Assembly (NCBI GenBank): GCA_022605405.1 | Contig: JABYQQ010000029.1 | Coordinates: forward strand, 186,001 to 250,000 | DNA length: 64,000 nt | Direction of reading: 5' to 3' | DNA from: Earliella scabrosa | Lineage: Eukaryota; Basidiomycota; Agaricomycetes; Polyporales; Polyporaceae | Part shown: one piece after another, positions 10,388 to 21,311 of the stretch | How positions within the stretch are numbered: position 1 is the first letter of the stretch | Layout: every line of letters starts with the position of its first letter | Translations under genes and position numbers: made by a program | The notes under the pieces: generated by a model | The model's input: the letters and a program-made list of their open reading frames with translations, nothing else | Databases searched by the model: none | Told to the model about the DNA's origin: nothing

Positions 10388-12493
10388 TCATCTTCTCGCA
10401 TACTCGGCAAAGAGGTCAGGGTACGCAGCCTTGATGATATCGGCGGCCTTCTCAGCAACGCCATATACGGCCGCAGAAGTGTGCGCTGCAGGCAACCTCG
10501 GCTACAAACCATGCCGATGAGTATGTGAATTCAAACCGGAAAAACAGGAGCACGTACCACAACGGATGCGTCAACGATCCGAAGACCAGTGACGCCCTTC
10601 ACCAGCAAGTTCGGGTCAACAACACCCCATGACGCATCTACGGAGGACATCGCTGCAGTGGCCACCGGGTGGAAGAAGCTGACAGTGTGCTCGCGGATGT
10701 ACTGGTCGATCTCATCGTCGGTCGTCAGGTTGAAGAGCGGGCGAACGAAGTACCCGTCCCACGCCTTCGCCGCGACGAAGCGCATCCCAGCCTTGATGCC
10801 CTGGCGCACCATGTACAGGTCAATATCCTCCGTGAGCAGCCTTGGGTCAATCAGGGGAGCCGCAAACGGATCGCTCGAGTTGATCGTGATGAACCCACGA
10901 CTAGCGGGAGACACGGCGCCGACAGGGAGGTTGAAGTAGTTTCCAGTCTCCATGGTGGGGAAGACGCCGTTCTGGAAGAGGAACTCGTAGTGCGCCGTCG
11001 TCGGCCCGCTAGCCGGATCTGCATGCGTCTCCCAGATCGGGTCATCTTCAGCGACGCGGAGGAACGCGACATGGTTCTCGGAGGTGTCGACCATGAGACC
11101 AGTCTTGTTCTCAGTCCACTCGGCGAGGAGCGTGTCCATGAGCGACTCGCTCCTCCAGACCTCGTCGAGCGTCTTGGTCGAATTGACTTCGAACGTGATA
11201 CTGCACCCGACGTGGTCCGTCAGGTTTTGACCCACGGACGGGTTGTCGACGAGAACCGGTATACCAAGCGAGGAGAGGACCGCTGCGTCCCCAATTCCCG
11301 AGTGCATGAGGATGACGGGTGTGTGCACTGCACCAGCAGAGAGGATGACCTCCTTGTTGGCCTGGAGGGTTTTGAACTCGCCACCGGGACCGTCCTGGAA
11401 CTCCACACTGTTCAACCCAAAGGCGCCGTCCGTGGGCAAGACACGCGACACGCGCGCGTAGAGCAGAACATCGAGGTTGTCGCGGCTGACGTACTCGGGA
11501 GCGAGATACGCCTTCGAGCTTGAGCGGACGCCCCGATCTATGAGCGCCTGGGTCCAACCTTGATGCTACGTCAGTACGTCCGAACCATGTAGTTGACTAT
11601 AGAACTCACCGATCCCAAGGTGCTCGCCCGAGTTCATGTCAATCTGGAATGGGAATTCCTCGAGCTCTTGCGTGACCGCTATGACCCGGTCGTCGATCGC
11701 GCGCGCAGCGCCGGGCACGCTCACGCCAATGATGCCCTCGAAGCCATGCGCCTCAGGCAGATACTGGTCGGACACGTTGTGGCCGTCCACCGGAAGATTG
11801 AACTTCTCGCTCTGAAGGTTGTTCTCAGTACAGCTATAGGATAGAATTGGAGGAGAGCGCGGCGCCAACATGCGCAGCGCATACCCTCAGGACCGAACCA
11901 CGTACCTTTTTGAAGTATGGAAGGACGCCGTCCCACCCCCAGCTCTCGTCGCCAGTCAGCGCAGCCCACGTGTCGATGTCTTCCTTGGTTCCGCGGGTGT
12001 ACACCAAACAGTCTGGGTAGCACCCGGGCATCGTGAGTCCATCGTACGTAACAGAGCAGAAGCAAAACTACGCACTAACGGCACTCGTCCCTCCCAAGCC
12101 AATGCCGCGCGGGAATGGAGGGGTGCGGCCCAGCAGACCCTCCTGTGGGACGGTAGTGAAGTTCCAATCCCAGGGCGTATTAGGCGTCAGCGTTACACAT
12201 AGCTGGGGCACGTCGATCTCTAGCACCCCGTCGTTCGCGCCCCCAGCCTCGAGCAGCAGAACGTTAACTCCTGCGCTCTCAGAAAGGCGGTTCGCAGTGG
12301 TCGCGCCTCCGGGACCCGCTGTGCATATAATCAGCGCGATACTTGACGGGACGCGAACACGAGAACACGCACCTCCGACAATAATGAAGTCATACGAGTC
12401 CTTCAGCTCGGACGAATCCTTGAGAATGGCCGCGGCGGAGAACCCAGCGAAGGTGCTCAGGCTAGTAAGCACGAACTGCTTCGTGAGCTTCAT
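10388..12493 (-). CDS. GMC oxidoreductase, aryl-alcohol-oxidase-like (secreted, AA3_2 type)
   Basis: FAD-dependent oxidase/dehydrogenase, probably secreted, acting on alcohols with H2O2 release or quinone reduction. Exons 12373-12493, 12076-12318, 11906-12012, 11610-11811, 10558-11558 and 10388-10501 give an intact 595-residue protein. Signal peptide MKLTKQFVLTSLSTFAGFSA; ADP-binding motif DFIIVGGAGPGGATTANRL; GMC signature GLGGTSAVNCLVYTRG; second GMC signature GAVHTPVILMHSGIG; C-terminal catalytic pair in FFHPVATAAM and PRLPAAHTSAAVY. The last exon (38 codons) is easy to miss because the previous frame stays open past its true donor. Length is normal for the family. A TATA box stands 42 bp upstream. 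Substrate is not predictable; choline-dehydrogenase-like or glucose-oxidase-like activity is an alternative. Confidence 0.93.
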
Positions 12494-13129
12494 TGTGCTG
12501 GAGGGGGATGGCGCACCCTGCTCCCGAGGCGATGTATATATACGCGGTCGCAGGGCTCGGGTGGCATATGCCTTCTGGTCAAGTGAGCCGGCCGGAGCAC
12601 GAAACCACGGGCTTCGACGCTTCGAAGGTGTCCCGATCGCATTGACATAAGAGCGCTTGAGATCAACTGCGTCGACTCTGAGCTTCCTATTTTGATGCTG
12701 CGACGGTCAGCAGGCCGGCCCCCGAACTTCTTCCTGTTCTCTCGGTCCACCCTGGCGCAAGATTGTGGATGTCAGTGCTGAGTGAAGAGAACTGCGGAGC
12801 TATGCGAGGTCCAGTGAGATTGAATGTACAGATACAATGAGGTGAGAGCGAAGCTTGAAGGTAGCTAACGTCTCGGAATGGAGTGGATTTAGGATGTAAT
12901 TTCCGTGTGAGAATGTGAGCTTCTTTGTTTGATCGTCTCCTGATTGGCGTCTGTAAACGATCCAGAGTCAGGAGCTTGGATCTGCCGAAAATCATAATCC
13001 TCTACCAACCTCCCAGGATGCTGCGAATTCTTGATTGTCGACGGGTTATGTGCTCTTCCCGTCCTCCGCCTATGAAGCAGTTGATCAGTATGGACGGCAA
13101 CAGGCTCGGAAGATGTGTATACTCACGTC
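12494..13129. other. Intergenic
   Basis: 636 bp between the GMC start and the 3' end of F-box gene 2, both minus strand. Apart from the TATA box no feature is seen. Confidence 0.6.
12535..12542 (-). promoter_or_regulatory. TATA box of the GMC oxidoreductase
   Basis: TATATATA (self-complementary) lies 42 bp before the ATG at 12493 on the minus strand, implying a very short leader. Confidence 0.6.
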
Positions 13130-15131
13130 CTAGCACCACGTAGGCCAGTCTGCGCCGATGAACTGAGAGTAATCAACCGAGGGAGAAAACCGTGGCCACT
13201 CCTTCCAAGATTGACCGCATTTGAAGTTCATGTACGGCAGGAAAACGAAGTCGTCGACATATTCACGTGGGAATTGAACGCATGTACTGACACGGTCTTC
13301 AACGAAGAGATCGAGGCGACGGATCCGCTTGCCGTTGGCAGCGCGAAATGAGAGCAGTTCAGTGAGACATTCCACAACCTCGTTCTCACAGTCGTCAACA
13401 TAGACGTCGAGCGTGTCGAGAGATGGCAGTATGGCGAGACCATGTTCCGGTGTGAACAAGGGTTGTAGTGTGCGGATAACGGAAGGCATGTAGTGGTGGC
13501 TCCAGGACCACCGGAAGGCGATGGAGAGCCTTTGCACGTTCTGTAGCATTGGCCATAGCGCCACGAGTTCTCCAGCGCTTTCACCCAATCGCCCGTCCCT
13601 GACGTCGATCCTCATCTCCCTGATGTTCTGACAGAACTCGGCAGTCAAGAGCGAGCTCCAGAACAGCTGGCTAGTGCCATATCTGCAGGAAACCACAATC
13701 TGTGTGCTGTCGACGCGTCCATTGGAGCCGTCGTCAGGGATCTCCAAGGAGATGGATGTCTTGACATCGCCCTCCTTTTTCATGTGGATACCCAGCTTCG
13801 TGGGGGATGCAGCGGTTCCGCGCAGGCTTCGAACGAGGTCAGATACGTCCAGAGGGTGTTGCCCCGACGACTCGGGGTTATGCAGATCGAGGCGATTGAC
13901 GTCGAGCCGACAATGGCGCTGTGTGACTATGTGCGAATAGAAGTCGGCCAGCGAGGGGATATGGTTGGAGGGCGCGTCATACGAGAAGTACTTTAAGTTA
14001 TTGAGCTCGACTTTGATTGGCGCTAGGGCGGGCCCTTCGCGTAGGCCAGTCCGCAGGCTTATACGATAGATGTGCAAAGTCGCCAACCTCGGTGTGCGGG
14101 AGAGAAATCCGAGGATTTCGCCGGGGTCGATGTTGGTCTGGTAGATTTGTGTCGGAGAGGACAGTACGCAGCGCGTTAACGCGGGAAGCTCGCATTGTGG
14201 TACAGAGCCAGGGCAGCTCAGTAGAAGAGACCGTAGATTCGTCCCGAAACCACTTGTGAATAGAGGGGAGGATAGCAACCGTTCGCTGACATTCTGCGGC
14301 AGCAAGAAGCAGCAATGCCTCAGAGAGCTGTGGTCCATGGAGACAACGGACGACAACAGTTCCTCTTCTTGGGACCCCGCCACGCTAGAGGATGGAAGAG
14401 GCGAGCGACTGCGAAGATGAAGTTGGTGGATGTGAGAGCCTTGCTCGGCGAGTAATGGCCTCAGATTGGCCGAAAACGAGTTGAAGGCGTAGACAGAGAT
14501 CGGGAGATTCTATCCAGGATTGCAGAGGGAGTCATGTAGGAAGGGTTGCGGTTGCCCCAGATACCGGTTTCGCGGTACACCGACCATAAGGCAGGAGCAC
14601 CTAGCACCGCCTCGCGCCAGTGGCGACAAACTTGAGAGAGGACCATGAGGTCATCATGCCGTAGGACACAGAACGGCCAGTGTGCACCAGCCTTATCTGA
14701 GTCAGAGATGAAGGGCTTCCTTTCCGGGACCATCGAGAAGATGTGCAAGAGTATTTCCGTGGGGATGCGATTGATCGTGCGGGCGCCGTTGAGCAGGCCG
14801 CGGATAACGGATAGCGTGCGCATGAGGGACGTGTCAAGGGAGGTGAGCTTTGAGGGATGAAGCATCAGCGCATGACAAGGAATCATAATCAGGATACGGG
14901 ATACGAAACACACCATCTCGTTATAATCGCTGTGTATACTATCAGTAAGTACTATGCGCTGGCATCCGCACCATCGGACGACTAGACTCACATCTCGACA
15001 TCATGACTACAAAGGTGACTTGCTGCGCTCAAGAGCAGTGAGCTGGCGGTCTCGAGTTGCTTCAATCCCGAGATCGGATGCGACGTGACAGTTGTCCAGT
15101 ACGTCTTGGGCGCCGCAGTGTATTGCCACAT
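13130..15131 (-). pseudogene. F-box protein gene 2, GADWPTW family, apparent frameshift
   Basis: Exon 1 (14992-15131, 140 nt) encodes the family N-terminal module (TYWTTVTSHPISGLKQLE); exon 2 is a 25-nt exon (14914-14938); exon 3 runs from 14847 to the stop at 13130. It carries an F-box (INRIPTEILLHIFSMVPERK, then VCRHWREAVLGAPALWSVY). Within 14461-14510 the frame must shift by one base: the upstream frame stops at 14461, and the downstream frame has a stop at 14510-14512. After the shift the protein continues normally (LPISVYAFNSFSANLRPLL) to the family tail IGADWPTWC. No in-phase intron removes the problem. One indel or sequencing error would explain it. The second intron uses an ordinary GT donor. 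Confidence 0.75.
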
Positions 15132-15589
15132 CTACTAGGAATCGGACCTGTAACCAATGATCATAACAAAACGAGTTGCCAATCTCAGTCGACACGATGT
15201 CAGAAAATCATACAAGTGAGTGCACAAACCGAGAACTGGGCGATCCCCCTGGTACAGATGAGTGGTCCGAGTCAGGAGGCTGCCAGCGGCTAAGTAAATC
15301 GATTTCAAGTTCGACTTTACGGCGTCTACTAGCTCGAACGTTTGACTTCCTTCCAACTTGTTCAGAGCCTTATAACCTTGCCTCGCTCATTCATCGATCT
15401 TTATTTGTCGAAAGTAAATGAAGTTCCAAGACGAGCTATCAGAAGAAGAATTCATCACATCACATTCTCTCAGGACTAGAGGACAAAACCCCCGACATAT
15501 AAGTACTACAGTGGTAACTGGAAGCACCTCTTTCGGAGTTCCAGCTCTCACCATTCCGACTCAGCGTCCGCCCAGCTCGGAATCATACG
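15132..15589. other. Intergenic between F-box genes 2 and 3
   Basis: 458 bp; must contain the gene 2 promoter. Nothing else recognised. Confidence 0.6.
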
Positions 15590-17534
15590 TCAGGAGATCC
15601 AAGTAGGCCAGTCGGCGCCGATAAGCGCAGAACCATCGTCCCTGTCAATAGGTACCGGCCATCCGATGTCCATCCAGTCCTCCGAGGGGTCTTCGTACTC
15701 CAGCCAAAAGAATTCGTCGACATGTTCCATGAGACGAGCAACGCCGGATGGAGGATCCTCGGGGCCGCCTAGAACAAATCGACGGACCCGTCGACCTCTT
15801 GCGGTGCGAGCCGCCAGAAAGTCCGCAAAGTACTGGATGATATCCGCATCCCCAACGTCGACGTACACGTTCAAGGTGTCGAGACAAGGGCGCACGGCGA
15901 GCGCATCTGACTGCGGGAAGAGAAGCTCGAGGGCGCAGCGTACGTTGCGGAGGTATTCGTTCTTCGTCGCATCCCAGCGGAAGGCCAAGGAGAGCTCACG
16001 AATCTTGACGAAGAGAGGCCAAATTGGGATTGCCGCAAGCTCCATAGCGGTGTCGTCTTCACAAAATCCCGTGATGTCCACCCGAACCTCCTCGACCTCC
16101 GCGCAGAAGTCGGGTGTTAGGAGCGAGCGCCAAAATTGAGCTGTGTCCGAGAAGGGCTTGAACTGGATCCGCGTGCACCCACTCCATTCTGGAGAGGCGC
16201 CGCGAGCGAGCTCGAGTAATACATGTGCGGTCCCGAATATCTGCCTTCTCACATGAATGCCCATCTTCGTTGGAAGAGCCGCGCCGTGTAGCGTTCGAAC
16301 CATGTTCTGGACGTCGCCCCAGAGTATTCTGTCCAGTTCGACGCCGTCAATGTCGAGCTGGCATCGGGAAGGCCTGAGAATATGCTGTAGAAAGTCTATG
16401 GAGGAGATGCCCGAGCTGGGGGTATAGGAGAGGTATCGCAACCGGGTCAACGGGATCGGCGGCGGCGGCGGCGTCTGCTGGAACGGCGAAACCGTGATCT
16501 TCTCAAGATGCAGGATCTCAAGGTTAGGAGTACCGGAGAGGAATGTGAGCAGCGACGATGGATCAATGGCTTCGCTGCGGCCTTGCCACTCCGAAAGCAC
16601 GCATCGGACGAGAGAGGGAAGTTCCCATTGAGGGAGCACCCTGGTTACGCTGAGGAAGAGCGAACGGAGACGAGTTGCGGTCCCATGTCGACACAAGGAG
16701 GAGCTTTGCTGCAGAAGTGCGTATGCAACCGGGGGGAGTAGCAGGGAACAATGCTCGAGGACATCGGCAGTCATATTTGGGAGCGTGGCAACGAGTTGTC
16801 GTGCGTCCTCGTCGTGGCCGCCTCCAATCTCAACATGGAGCTGGCGAACCTGATGGCCTCGCTCTAGGAGCAGTTGTTTGAGGCGTTTAGAGAAGAAATC
16901 ATTGACATAGATGTCGATCGGTCCAGTCGGACAGCGGGTGAGATATAGAGAATACAGGGTGGTGCTGCGTCGATAGACGTAGTCTTCCCTGTAGGCTGAC
17001 CACAGTGCGGGGGCTCCCAGCGCGACCTCGCGCCATCGAGTGCAGACTTGAGAGGCGGCCCTGAGGTCGTCGATGCTTGGAACAAAGAACGGCCATATTG
17101 TTCCGCTCGTTCCCTTGAGAAACGGGCGCTTTCTCGGCACCAGCGAGAATATGTCGAGCAAGATCTCCGTAGGAAGGCGGTTGATCGGACGCATTCCGTT
17201 CAGGAGTTTGCGGACAACAGACGTCGCCCTCCGGAGCGATGTGTCTAGGGCGCCGAGCTGCAGTTTTCCTTTGTCAACAACACAGACTTTCGGTGATAAG
17301 CTTCGCGCAGGACTCGCCATTTCATGGACGTTCTCTTCACTGCAGCACAAGTCAGCCAACATGTTCACCGTCCGGAACGACCAACGCCACTCACATCCCT
17401 GTCTCTCTGGTTTCAAGCTGCTCTGCAATGCTCAACAGCAGAGACCCCGCAGAGCGCAAGTCATTCAATCCGAGGTCCTCCGGATAGGACAAGACTTCCA
17501 TCCAATGGGTGTTCACGTCTCGCATTCGCGACAT
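15590..17534 (-). CDS. F-box protein gene 3, GADWPTW family (intact)
   Basis: Exons 17395-17534 (140 nt), 17318-17339 (22 nt) and 15590-17257 give 609 residues. The N-terminal module is MSRMRDVNTHWMEVLSYP; the F-box lies at about residues 75-125 (INRLPTEILLDIFSLVPRKR, VCTRWREVALGAPALWSAY). A long C-terminal region has repeated L-rich segments (FLSGTPNLEILHLEKI) and ends IGADWPTWIS. The F-box should bind Skp1 in an SCF ubiquitin ligase, with the C-terminal half choosing substrate; this is inference from the domain. The second intron (17258-17317) has a GC donor (GCGAGT). Both introns happen to stay open in the main frame, so an unspliced 612-residue reading is also possible, but the 140 + 22 nt exon pattern shared with paralogues favours splicing. 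Confidence 0.85.
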
Positions 17535-18447
17535 GTTCGCGCTGTGCCAAGCCGTGTCTGCTGCAGATGATGTTCATCGCATGAGTTCTAACCAGGAACA
17601 TGTATGCGTCGTGCGTAAATGCTTACATGCGTCCACGGCGACTGGTCTACTGGGGAAGCTGCGTCAGTGCTAGAGGTGGTGTTGAATCCTAGTGGGTGGT
17701 GGCAGGTGAAACCAGACGTGACGAAATTCGGGCGCGTGCGGCGAACCTAAATGGGGAGATAAGATTAGATGTGCGAGCACCCCGAGATTAGATTAGATAA
17801 ATCCTCGTCACCCAAACTTTGCGCATCTGCATCGTCCCCCAGCCAATCTCACAAACACCGCACGCCGCACTGCGCAAACCCATAAATCGCACCAGATATA
17901 TTCACCCGACAAGCAACTTGCAAACCACAGTGCAGTGCTTACGACTAGGCGTACGTATATACCGTACCAAACCACAAAAGGCGGAGAGAAACGCGCGCAC
18001 AGCTCGCAGCGCGACCAGGGGGGTGCCAAATGGAAGACGACGCGTCACAGTGAACGTTATGAGCCAGCCAAAGAGTATCATGTCATGCAGCGCCGCCGCC
18101 GCCCGACCCCAGCCGCCCGCCCGCCCTGCCCGCCGAAAGGGCAGGGGGGAAAGGAAGATAGAGAGAGAGACGGTCGTCCCGCTCGGGGAGACAGGGATGA
18201 GGTATCTGGAACACACAACCGAGACAAGATGATGAGAGAGACAGACAGATGAGAGAGAGATATGGACGTTAAGCATGAACAAGAAGAGGACCGGAGAGCG
18301 GAGGGGAGGGGGGGGGGACTGGAGGCAGGTGACAGCGCGCGACGGGAGGCTCGCTCCCCGCGCCCGACACAGGAAACACATCAAACAGCCGGAGAGCGAG
18401 CCGCCGTCAACGGCGACGGATAGTTACGTGAGGCGAACACGCAGGAC
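17535..18447. other. Intergenic, purine-rich low complexity
   Basis: 913 bp. GA-rich runs at about 18140-18320 (gagagaga, a G9-type run near 18310) and AT-richer sequence near 17750-17830. No supported gene; it contains the F-box gene 3 promoter and the 3' end of the WSC gene. Confidence 0.6.
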
Positions 18448-21311
18448 TCAGAAAAGGTCCGCATGCTCGTGCGCCTTGCCAAACGCGCGGGCCTTGTGCG
18501 CCCTCCGCGCCGCGCCGCCCGTCTTCTTGAAGACCGTGAGCGCATCGGGCCCACCGCACAGGCGCGCACCGTCGCCCGAGCACGGCATGTTGCACGCCTC
18601 GTCCGCGATGAGCGCGCCGCCCTGGTTCTTGAAGCTGTTCCCGCAGTAGCACTCGCGCGCGTACTCGAGGCCGGCCATGGAGTGGCCGCGCTCCGCGCAG
18701 TGCGCGATGCACCCGCCGATCGTCATCTTCGAGCTCGTGTACGCGTCGACGTCGAGCGTCCGGCCACGCACGTTGTCCTTGCGGCAGCCGAACGCGGTCC
18801 AGCCAGCAGGGAGCCCGGCGGTCGAGTTCGACGGCGGGGTGGGCGCGGACCCGGGCGCTGAGGAGGAGGGGATGGGCGAGGGGATCACGACGGCGATGTT
18901 GCCCGCCTTGAAGGCGTTGAAGGCCCAGTTGCCACCGCAGATGCCGGTCTTGTCACCCGCGCAGGGCATGTCGCAGGTCGAGGCGGCGATAGCCTTGCCC
19001 TGGCCGTTCGCGAACGAGTTGCCACCTGCACAGACAGTCGTGAGTGGTAGACTGATACGCCATCGGAGAGCAACTCACAGTAGCACTCGCGGCCGAACTC
19101 GACACCGGCGAGAGAGAAGCCCTTGGAAGCGCAGGTCGAGAGGCAGGTCGCGACGGTCATCTGGTCGTTGGCGAAGCTGTAGCCAGTGAGCGCGCGCGCG
19201 CTGGAGTCGGACAGACAGCCGGCAGGGGTCCATGCGAGCGGGGTCGCGCTGCCAGTGGCCGGGGGCACGACGCTAGAGCTCGTCTTGCTTGCGGAGGGCA
19301 CAGACGGGGCGACGACTGACGACGAGGAGGGGACGGCGACCGACGAGGACGGAACGACGACCGACGAGGAGGGGATGACAACCGACGAGGAGGGGACGAC
19401 GACCGACGAAGGAGCAGCGTTAGCAGTGCTGGACGGCTTAACGGTGGTGGACGATACGGACGATGCGGGCGGCGGCTTGGGCGCGCCCGTAGTCAGCAGA
19501 GTGAGCCTCCTGGGGCCACCGCAGACCTCCATGTCTACAAACATCCATTCAGCGCCCAAGCTCACCACGACACACCGATCACACAGAGTGGCACTCACTG
19601 TTGCCCGCGCACTTGTTCGTGCACAGGTTCCAGGCGACGGTGTTGGTCGTCGCGCCGTTGCGGACCTCGTTGTCGCAGTAGCACTCGTTCGAGAACTCGA
19701 TGCCGGCGAGCTTGAAGCCCTTGGACGCACAGAAGTTCGCGCACTCGCTGCGGGTCATCGTGTCGCTCTTCGTCGAGGCGGCGGCGAGCGCACGGCCGTT
19801 CGCAGGCTCGGCGATACAGCCAATCTCGGTCCACCCGTCGGGAAGAGGGACCTGAGCAGACTTGAGACCGACGGGGAGGTTCGAGTTCGGGCCGCAAGGG
19901 GGCTTGGTGCCAGTGCCGTCCCAGATCGGGTTGCAGCCGGGGAGCTGGGTCATGGGCGCGTCGTAGCCAACATTCTCGTCGACGATCTCGGTCTCGAGCG
20001 TGCACGCGCTGGCGGAGGCCTGGTCGAGCACGCGTGCGAGCGGCGGGCAGTCCATGACGTTACCGTTGGCGTTCGGGCAGTTGTCGATCGCGTCCTGGAG
20101 GAGGGCGGTGTCCCAGCCGTCCTGGAAGTCAGCGTGGTGCCCGTAGCCGGTGGTGTCGCCGTTGGCGAGGACCCAGGTGCCGGGCCCCCAGTAGTCGAAC
20201 TGGTCGACGGAGACGATCATCTCGTAGAAGAGGGAGACGAGCTGGACAGGGTGCGAGGCGGGGCAGTCGCCGCCGTTGAAGTTCTGGATAGGGTAGGCCA
20301 TGTGCGACTTGTGGTCGGGCGAGTCGAGGTTCTTGCCGTCCCAGCACGAAGGGAAGAATACCTGGGCACGCATGCCGTTCGGGCAGTTGTGCTTGAAGAA
20401 GTCGGGGCGCTCAGCCCATTCGGGGTCGCCGTTGTGCGCGCCGCTGTAGTCTGTGGCAGGCGTGAGCGGCATCCGCTTGGGATTGGCGAGGTAACGCACC
20501 GAGGCAGACGAAGCTCACAGCCTGATCGGCCTTGCTCGAGGCGTTGTAGGTGCGGCGGTTGCTGTCTCCGGCGAGCATGCGCAAGCCAGGGGGGAAGGCC
20601 TTGACAGCCTGCTTCTTGGGACCATTGCGGACAAGGTAGTAGATGTTGAACCCGGTCTCTGCGAGACATACAAGTTAGCATATAGTTTGGCGACAAGGTA
20701 CGCGTTTATGAAGTGGCGAAGACGTCCAACTGGGCGCTCTGAAATGGAGCAAGCGACTGTGCCGGCCTGAGTACTGCCTCCCATCGAAAACTGCCCAGCC
20801 TCTTCACTTGACACGCGCAACAACACAAGCCAGCGGCAAACCAAAGACTAGGTACGTACGGATCGGGGTGAGGACGCCGGTGTTCTTGTCACGGTGGTAC
20901 ATTTGGGGCTGAGGGACGAAGGGAAGTCAGCGCCACAGCTCCCAGGCCGCAAAAAACACGCATGTACGCACGGCCCAGTAGTTGCTCTTGTCCGGCTGCA
21001 CGCCAATGGTCGTGCATTTGCTCTTCATCAGGTCGTCACGATCGTAGACGCTCTTGAACCGGCTCGCACCGACGATGGAGTGGACATGGGTGGCAATCTA
21101 AAACGCGTAACGGGAGGCGGGGCGCGGGTCAGGCACGGCGGACGAGCGAGAGCGCGAGGAGGCGATCGAAAACGACGAAATGACGCACCCCGTCCGGGTT
21201 CACGATCGGGTCGAGACGCGTCGTGACGATGGGCCTGCTGCCACCAAAGATCCAGTGCTCGGCGTTGGCGACCGCGACGAGGGCGGCGAGCGATAAGAGG
21301 TTGGCGAACAT
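18448..21311 (-). CDS. Secreted DUF1996 protein with three WSC domains
   Basis: Exons 21189-21311, 20972-21097, 20860-20908, 20500-20658, 19599-20450, 19079-19534 and 18448-19025 give 780 residues. Signal peptide MFANLLSLAALVAVANA, then a DUF1996 domain (about 18-330: EHWIFGGSRPIVTTRLDPI, FFPSCWDGKNLDSPDHKSH). Three Cys-rich WSC domains follow (about 350-455, 545-650, 675-770) with repeats such as LAGIEFSNECYC, LAGVEFGRECYC and MAGLEYARECYC. A Ser/Val/Pro-rich linker (PSSSVV repeats, about 455-540) separates WSC 1 and 2. WSC domains bind wall carbohydrate, so an extracellular or wall protein is likely; the DUF1996 role is unknown. Paralogue of the one-WSC gene at 41145. No membrane anchor is visible. 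One intron (20659-20859, 201 bp) is unusually long. Confidence 0.93.
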
